Assembly (NCBI RefSeq): GCF_020616555.1
Contig: NZ_CP085173.1
Coordinates: 7,766,001 to 7,830,000 of the forward strand
Direction: 5' to 3'
Length of the DNA: 64,000 bases
From: Streptomyces longhuiensis
GTDB taxonomy: Bacteria; Actinomycetota; Actinomycetes; Streptomycetales; Streptomycetaceae
Part shown: one piece after another, positions 60,477-64,000 of the stretch
Layout of the letters: each line of letters starts with the position of its first letter
Numbering within the stretch: the first letter of the stretch is position 1
Position numbers and translations under genes: made by a program
The notes under the pieces: generated by a model
What the model saw: only the letters and a program-made list of their open reading frames with translations
What the model was told of the DNA's origin: nothing
The model's database searches: none

Positions 60477-60684
60477 GACGTCGTGAGCCGGAGCGTCGTA
60501 AGCCGGACCTGGACGTCGTGAGCCGGAGCGTCGTAAGCCGGCCCCGGACTTCGTGAGCCCGGACGTCGTGAGCCGCGGCGCCGCAAGCCGAACCGGAACG
60601 CCTCAAGGCGAAGCACCTCAAGGCGAGGCGCCTTGAGCCGAGTCACCCCAAGCCGAGGCGCCTTGTGCCGAGTCACCCCAAGCC
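60477..60684. repeat. Two tandem-repeat families downstream of lacI
   Basis: A 30-bp block beginning GACGTCGTGAGCCGGAG (60477-60506) repeats perfectly at 60512-60541 and decays at 60562 (period 35). A second unit of 30 bp, GAGGCGCCTTG...CCCCAAGCC, occurs at 60625-60654 and 60655-60684 with one mismatch. The rest of 60310-60694 is similar low-complexity DNA without a credible ORF. Confidence 0.75.
60617..60637 (-). terminator. Candidate lacI terminator
   Basis: A perfect 9-bp stem, CTCAAGGCG and CGCCTTGAG, with a 3-nt loop, 58 nt after the lacI stop. It is embedded in the repeat region, so it could be coincidental. Confidence 0.45.
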
Positions 60685-60694
60685 GGGACGCAGT

Positions 60695-61789
60695 TCACCC
60701 CCGGCGCCGGCGCACCCCACGCGGCGCCGCCACGGAATCGCGTACCACCAGATGCGTACCGAGGCGCAGCGTGCCCGTCGTCGGGGCCCGCCAGTCGTCC
60801 TCGTCGCCGCCCGCGAGGGCGACGCGGACGGCCTGGCGGCCCATCTCCTCGAGCGGGATGTGCACGGTGGTGAGGCGCGGTCGCAGCTCCTGTGCCACGG
60901 GCACGTCGTCGTAGCCGACCAGGGAGACGTCCTGCGGCACCCGCATCCCGGCCTCCTCCAGGGCCTGGGCCGCGCCCGCCGCCACGATGTCGTTGGCCGC
61001 GAAGACGGCGGTGAACTCCGGTCCCTCGCGCAGCAGTTCCGTCATCCGGCGGTGGCCGAACTGGCGGCTGAACGCCCCGGGCTGCACGAGCGCCGGATCG
61101 CGCGGCAGCCCACGCTGCTCCAGGGCGCGACGGTGGCCGGCGATCCGTTCCTTGGTGGTGGAGAGCCCCGGCGGCCCGCCCAGGTACAGGATTCGTTCGT
61201 GGCCCTCGGTCAGGAGGTGGTCGGTGATCGCGAAGGCGCCGCCCTCGTTGTCGTACTCGACCCCGACCGTGGGCGCGTCCTTGCCGAGGGAGGGGCGGCC
61301 GCACAGCACGAGCTTCGAGCCGCCGGCGTCCAATTCGCGGGCGCGGCGTTCGAGTTCGGTGCGGTAGCCGCGGTCGGCGACGCTGCCGCCGACGAGGATC
61401 ACCGCGTCGGCGCGGCGCTCGTGCATCAGCTCGATGAAGGCCAGCTCGCGCTGCGGGTCGCCCTGGGTGCTGCAGACCAGGCAGAGCCGGCCGCCCGCCG
61501 TCGCCTCGCGTTCCACGCCACGCGCGATGTAGGCGTAGAAGGGGTCGACCACGTCGCTGATGATGATGCCGACGGTGCGTCCGGAGACACCGGCCAGGGC
61601 GCGGGCGTGGGCGTTGACCACATAGCCCAGCTCCTCCATGGCCTCCTCGACGCGCTCGCGGGTGGCTGCCGCGACCGGGTAGTTGCGGTTCATCACGCGG
61701 GACACGGTCGCGGTCGACACGCCCGCGAGACGCGCCACGTCCACGACGGTCGCGCGCCGTCCGTTCGCCGTAGAGCCCTGCCGGGGCAT
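60695..61789 (-). CDS. LacI family transcriptional regulator
   Basis: 364 residues. The N-terminal LacI helix-turn-helix is VVDVARLAGVSTATVSRVMN with hinge PVAAATRERVEEAMEELGYV, followed by a periplasmic-binding-like sensor domain (TVGIIISDVVDPFYAYIARG, FAANDIVAAGAAQALEEAG, SLVGYDDVPVAQELRPRLTT). It should repress the surrounding glycan-utilisation genes until an oligosaccharide binds. ATG 61789 has GGGGGAGG 5 nt upstream. It lies downstream of the hydroxyacid dehydrogenase, 125 nt away. Confidence 0.95.
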   Translation of the reverse strand: MPRQGSTANGRRATVVDVARLAGVSTATVSRVMNRNYPVAAATRERVEEAMEELGYVVNAHARALAGVSGRTVGIIISDVVDPFYAYIARGVEREATAGGRLCLVCSTQGDPQRELAFIELMHERRADAVILVGGSVADRGYRTELERRARELDAGGSKLVLCGRPSLGKDAPTVGVEYDNEGGAFAITDHLLTEGHERILYLGGPPGLSTTKERIAGHRRALEQRGLPRDPALVQPGAFSRQFGHRRMTELLREGPEFTAVFAANDIVAAGAAQALEEAGMRVPQDVSLVGYDDVPVAQELRPRLTTVHIPLEEMGRQAVRVALAGGDEDDWRAPTTGTLRLGTHLVVRDSVAAPRGVRRRRG

Positions 61790-61914
61790 CCGGACCTCCC
61801 CCTGGTCGTCGTGGTCGTCCTGACCGTCCTGGTCACCGGTCTGCGCGGAGGGCCCCGCGACCTGTCCCGCGACCCTCCTGTGCGCAGAGCCTATGGCGTC
61901 CACGGAGCCCCCGC

Positions 61915-62985
61915 TCACGCGATCCGCTCCAGTTCCTCCAGGAGGACCGGGTGGTTGAGCGGCACCCCGCGCGCGTAGCGGGCGAGTTCGTCGACCGCGA
62001 GCGCGCCGAGCCGCCCCACCTCGTTGCCCTGCGCCCCCGCCAGGTGCGGGGTGATGAAGACGTTGGGCAGGTCCCACAGGGGGTGGTCGGCGGGCAGCGG
62101 CTCGGGGTCCGTGACGTCGAGTACGGCGTCGATCCGGCCGCTGACCAGGTGCGCGGTGAGGGCTTCGGTGTCGACGAGTGGGCCGCGTGCCGTGTTGATC
62201 AGCAGGGCGCCCGGGCGCATCAGCGCGATGCGCCGCTCGTCGAGCAGGTGGTGGGTGAGGGGAGTGGACGGCGCGTGCAGGGTCACGACGTCACTGGTCG
62301 CGACGAGGGTGTCGAGGTCGGTGCGGGTGGCCCCGAGCAGCTCCGCCTCGGCGTCGCTCACGTACGGGTCGTGGAGCAGTACGTCGGCGTCGATGGAGCG
62401 CAGCAGCTGGATGACCCTGCGTCCGGTGCGTGACGCGCCGACCACGCCGACGGTGATGCCGTGCGTGCCGAGCCAGTGGTGGCGGTCGAGGTCGGCCGCA
62501 GTGCGGTGGGAGCGGCGGGTGTGGAACAGCTGGGCGAGCGGGAAGGCCCGCTTGGCGCCCATGATGATCGCCGCGAGGGTGAACTCCGCGACGGGTACGG
62601 CGTTGGCGGCCGCGGCGGACGACACCGCGATGCCGCGCCCGTACGCCTCGGGGGTCAGGAACGTCTTGACCGTGCCCGCCGAGTGGATCACCGCGCGCAG
62701 CCGCGGCGCCCGGTCGAGCACGGCCGTGTCGATGTGCGGGCAGCCCCAGCCGGTCAGCAGGACCTCGCACTCGGCGAGCGCGGCCACCGCCTCGGGACTC
62801 CCGAACTCGCCCACCACCTGTGGCGGCCGGATGTCCGCGGACTCCTCGAGCCGGAGCCGTACGGCGGGCGGAAAGACGTCGTCGAGCAGCCCCGCGTCCA
62901 TCGCCAGGACGGTACGGGGCCTGCGTGGGGGCCGTGTGGAGCCGGCGGAGTCGGCCTGGACCGGCGACTCGTCAGTGGTACGCAC
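61915..62985 (-). CDS. D-2-hydroxyacid dehydrogenase family protein
   Basis: 356 residues, NAD-dependent D-isomer 2-hydroxyacid dehydrogenase fold. The nucleotide motif is TVGVVGASRTGRRVIQLL (ASRTG in place of the usual GxG). Catalytic Arg lies in LINTARGPLVD, an acidic residue in DVTDPEPLP, and His in VFITPHLAGAQG. The substrate is unknown; in this locus it may reduce or oxidise a sugar-acid breakdown product. GTG 62985 has GGAGG 4 nt upstream. The N-terminal 25 residues look disordered. It is divergent from the permease gene. Confidence 0.9.
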   Translation of the reverse strand: MRTTDESPVQADSAGSTRPPRRPRTVLAMDAGLLDDVFPPAVRLRLEESADIRPPQVVGEFGSPEAVAALAECEVLLTGWGCPHIDTAVLDRAPRLRAVIHSAGTVKTFLTPEAYGRGIAVSSAAAANAVPVAEFTLAAIIMGAKRAFPLAQLFHTRRSHRTAADLDRHHWLGTHGITVGVVGASRTGRRVIQLLRSIDADVLLHDPYVSDAEAELLGATRTDLDTLVATSDVVTLHAPSTPLTHHLLDERRIALMRPGALLINTARGPLVDTEALTAHLVSGRIDAVLDVTDPEPLPADHPLWDLPNVFITPHLAGAQGNEVGRLGALAVDELARYARGVPLNHPVLLEELERIA

Positions 62986-62999
62986 CCTGCCTCCGGACA

Positions 63000-63014
63000 G
63001 TAAACGTGTTCTAT
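63000..63014 (-). promoter_or_regulatory. LacI-like operator upstream of the hydroxyacid dehydrogenase
   Basis: GTAAACGTGTTCTAT, 14 nt upstream of the GTG start, matches the site upstream of the M60 gene (60294) at 12 of 15 bases, giving the common pattern GTAARCGTKTKCTAT. Confidence 0.5.
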
Positions 63015-63161
63015 GAAGTCACCGCACGCTAGGGATCACGAGGGGGGAGCGTCAAGCATGCCGACCCTGACCCTTGACCGCCTTAACCCGAGATAGCGCC
63101 AAATACCCGTCAGGAACGGTCAGTTGAAAAACTCGCTTAACCCAGGTGTTGCCCGGACCTA

Positions 63162-63191
63162 TTGACGTGAGGGGTAACCGATTACTAACTT
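63162..63191 (+). promoter_or_regulatory. Promoter of the LplB permease with overlapping LacI-like site
   Basis: TTGACG (63162-63167) and TAACTT (63186-63191) are separated by 18 bp, a good sigma-70-type promoter. Transcription would start about 63197-63198, only 2-3 nt before ATG 63200, so the mRNA is probably leaderless. GTAACCGATTACTAA (63174-63188), with GTAA/TTAC symmetry and 11 of 15 bases fitting the operator pattern, overlaps the -10. Confidence 0.55.
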
Positions 63192-63199
63192 GCCGCCCC

Positions 63200-64000
63200 A
63201 TGGCTGACACAACGCCCTCCCCGCCACAGGCCGTTCACCGCCTCTCGCTGGGGCAGCGGCTCAAGCGGGACAAGGTCATGCTGCTGCTGACCCTGCCGGG
63301 CCTGCTCTATTTCTGCGTGTTCCACTACGTACCGCTCCTCGGCTACGTGGTGGCGTTCCAGGACTACCAGCCGTATCTGGGCTACATGCACAGCGCCTGG
63401 GCGGGCGTCTCGAACTTCACGTCCGCCTTCGCCGACCCGGCGTTCTGGTCGGCGACCGGCAACACGCTGAAGATCGCGCTCGTCCAGCTGGTGTTCTTCT
63501 TCCCGGTCCCCATCGCCCTCGCGCTGCTGCTCAACAGCATCGTCAGCGACAAGGTCCGCCGGTTCGTGCAGAGCGTCGTCTATCTGCCGCACTTCATCGG
63601 CTGGGTCATCATCGTCTCGATCTTCCAGCAGATCCTCGGCGGCGCCGGCGTCCTGCCCGACCTCCTCGGCCAACTCGGCCTGCCCCGCTACGACATGACG
63701 ACCGACCCGGCCGCCTTCCCCTGGCTCCTCACCCTCCAGGTGGCCTGGAAGGATGCGGGCTGGGGCACGATCATCATGCTCGCCGCCCTGCTCAACATCG
63801 ACCGTGGCCTGTACGAGGCCTCGGCGATCGACGGGGCGGGGCGCGCCCGGCGCCTGTGGCACGTCACGCTGCCCGGCATCTCCCCGGTGATCATCCTGCT
63901 CCTGATCCTCAACCTGGGGCAGATCCTCTCCGTCGGCTTCGAGCAGATCCTGCTCCAGCGCGACGCGGTCGGCCCCGCCGCCGGTGAAGTCCTCGACACC
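63200..64000 (+). CDS. LplB-type sugar ABC transporter permease (3' end missing)
   Basis: The first 267 codons; the gene runs off the window. After a polar N-terminus come membrane helices (KVMLLLTLPGLLYFCVFHYV, ALVQLVFFFPVPIALALLLN, RFVQSVVYLPHFIGWVIIVS). The cytoplasmic EAA loop reads YEASAIDGAGRARRLWHVTL, the docking site for the ATPase. This group imports oligosaccharides, including those from pectin or uronate-rich polymers. No SD precedes ATG 63200, consistent with a leaderless transcript. A second permease and a binding protein would be expected just downstream. Confidence 0.92.
   Translation, partial: MADTTPSPPQAVHRLSLGQRLKRDKVMLLLTLPGLLYFCVFHYVPLLGYVVAFQDYQPYLGYMHSAWAGVSNFTSAFADPAFWSATGNTLKIALVQLVFFFPVPIALALLLNSIVSDKVRRFVQSVVYLPHFIGWVIIVSIFQQILGGAGVLPDLLGQLGLPRYDMTTDPAAFPWLLTLQVAWKDAGWGTIIMLAALLNIDRGLYEASAIDGAGRARRLWHVTLPGISPVIILLLILNLGQILSVGFEQILLQRDAVGPAAGEVLDT

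Noticed and set aside
60477..60684. Possible CRISPR array
   Set aside because: Repeat units are contiguous or nearly so, with no unique spacers of constant length, and no cas genes are nearby.
1..64000. Mobile element or recent horizontal transfer
   Set aside because: No transposase, integrase, attachment site, tRNA target or drop in GC content was seen; the only less GC-rich stretches are ordinary promoter gaps (20480-20760, 35490-35720).

Overview
This window looks like a piece of a Streptomyces chromosome. The DNA is very GC-rich, GTG starts are common, and genes are packed with 1-4 nt start/stop overlaps. Other signs are a complete hopanoid cluster with a DUF6380 micro-gene inside it, a four-gene conservon (cvnABCD), DUF5941 and DUF6126 proteins, and a c-di-AMP (ydaO-type) riboswitch in front of a LysM/M23 cell-wall hydrolase. 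No rRNA, tRNA, CRISPR array, insertion sequence or prophage was seen.

Layout. 1-12 kb holds mostly single genes: the 3' part of an ABC-F ATPase, tex, an SCO6745-type HTH protein, a GlxA-type AraC regulator beside a stand-alone DJ-1/PfpI paralog, a crotonase lacking both classical glutamates, an RsbW-like ATPase, isopentenyl-diphosphate isomerase, a methyltransferase-acetyltransferase fusion preceded by a leader ORF, and a CDF metal exporter. 12-20.4 kb is an envelope region: galE, divergent from a seven-gene run that encodes two CDP-alcohol phosphatidyltransferases, a nucleotidyltransferase, a glycerol-1-phosphate-dehydrogenase-like enzyme, a GT2 glycosyltransferase and a TagGH-type ABC exporter. 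This looks like a pathway for an uncharacterised phospho-alcohol glycopolymer or glycolipid.

20.7-33.6 kb is a hopanoid operon (hpnC, hpnD, DUF6380, hpnE, polyprenyl synthetase, shc, hpnG, hpnH, ispG, dxs, hpnO). It carries its own MEP-pathway genes and makes C30 hopenes and C35 amino-hopanoids. 33.7-41.8 kb holds regulators and enzymes, including an XRE-cupin/DUF6126 pair, a tyrosine phosphatase, the riboswitch-controlled M23 peptidase, an SGNH hydrolase, a TetR repressor divergent from an APC permease, and an MmyB-type XRE regulator divergent from an NTF2-like protein.

41.8-47.9 kb (minus strand) is a tightly coupled catabolic operon: acyl-CoA dehydrogenase, ThDP 2-oxoacid decarboxylase, Glu/Leu/Val dehydrogenase and NDP-forming acyl-CoA ligase. 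Its upstream region carries near copies of the operator found between tetR and the APC permease 9 kb away, which suggests one regulon for uptake and breakdown of an amino acid. 48-54.4 kb holds an MBL hydrolase, an aminoglycoside-phosphotransferase-like kinase and the conservon. 54.4-64 kb is a glycan-utilisation locus: DUF2264 protein, PL8 polysaccharide lyase, M60 metallopeptidase, LacI regulator, 2-hydroxyacid dehydrogenase and an LplB-type sugar permease that runs off the end. It has recurrent LacI-like operator motifs and a probably leaderless permease promoter.

Functions come from motif recognition by eye. Start codons were chosen from Shine-Dalgarno spacing and gene overlaps.
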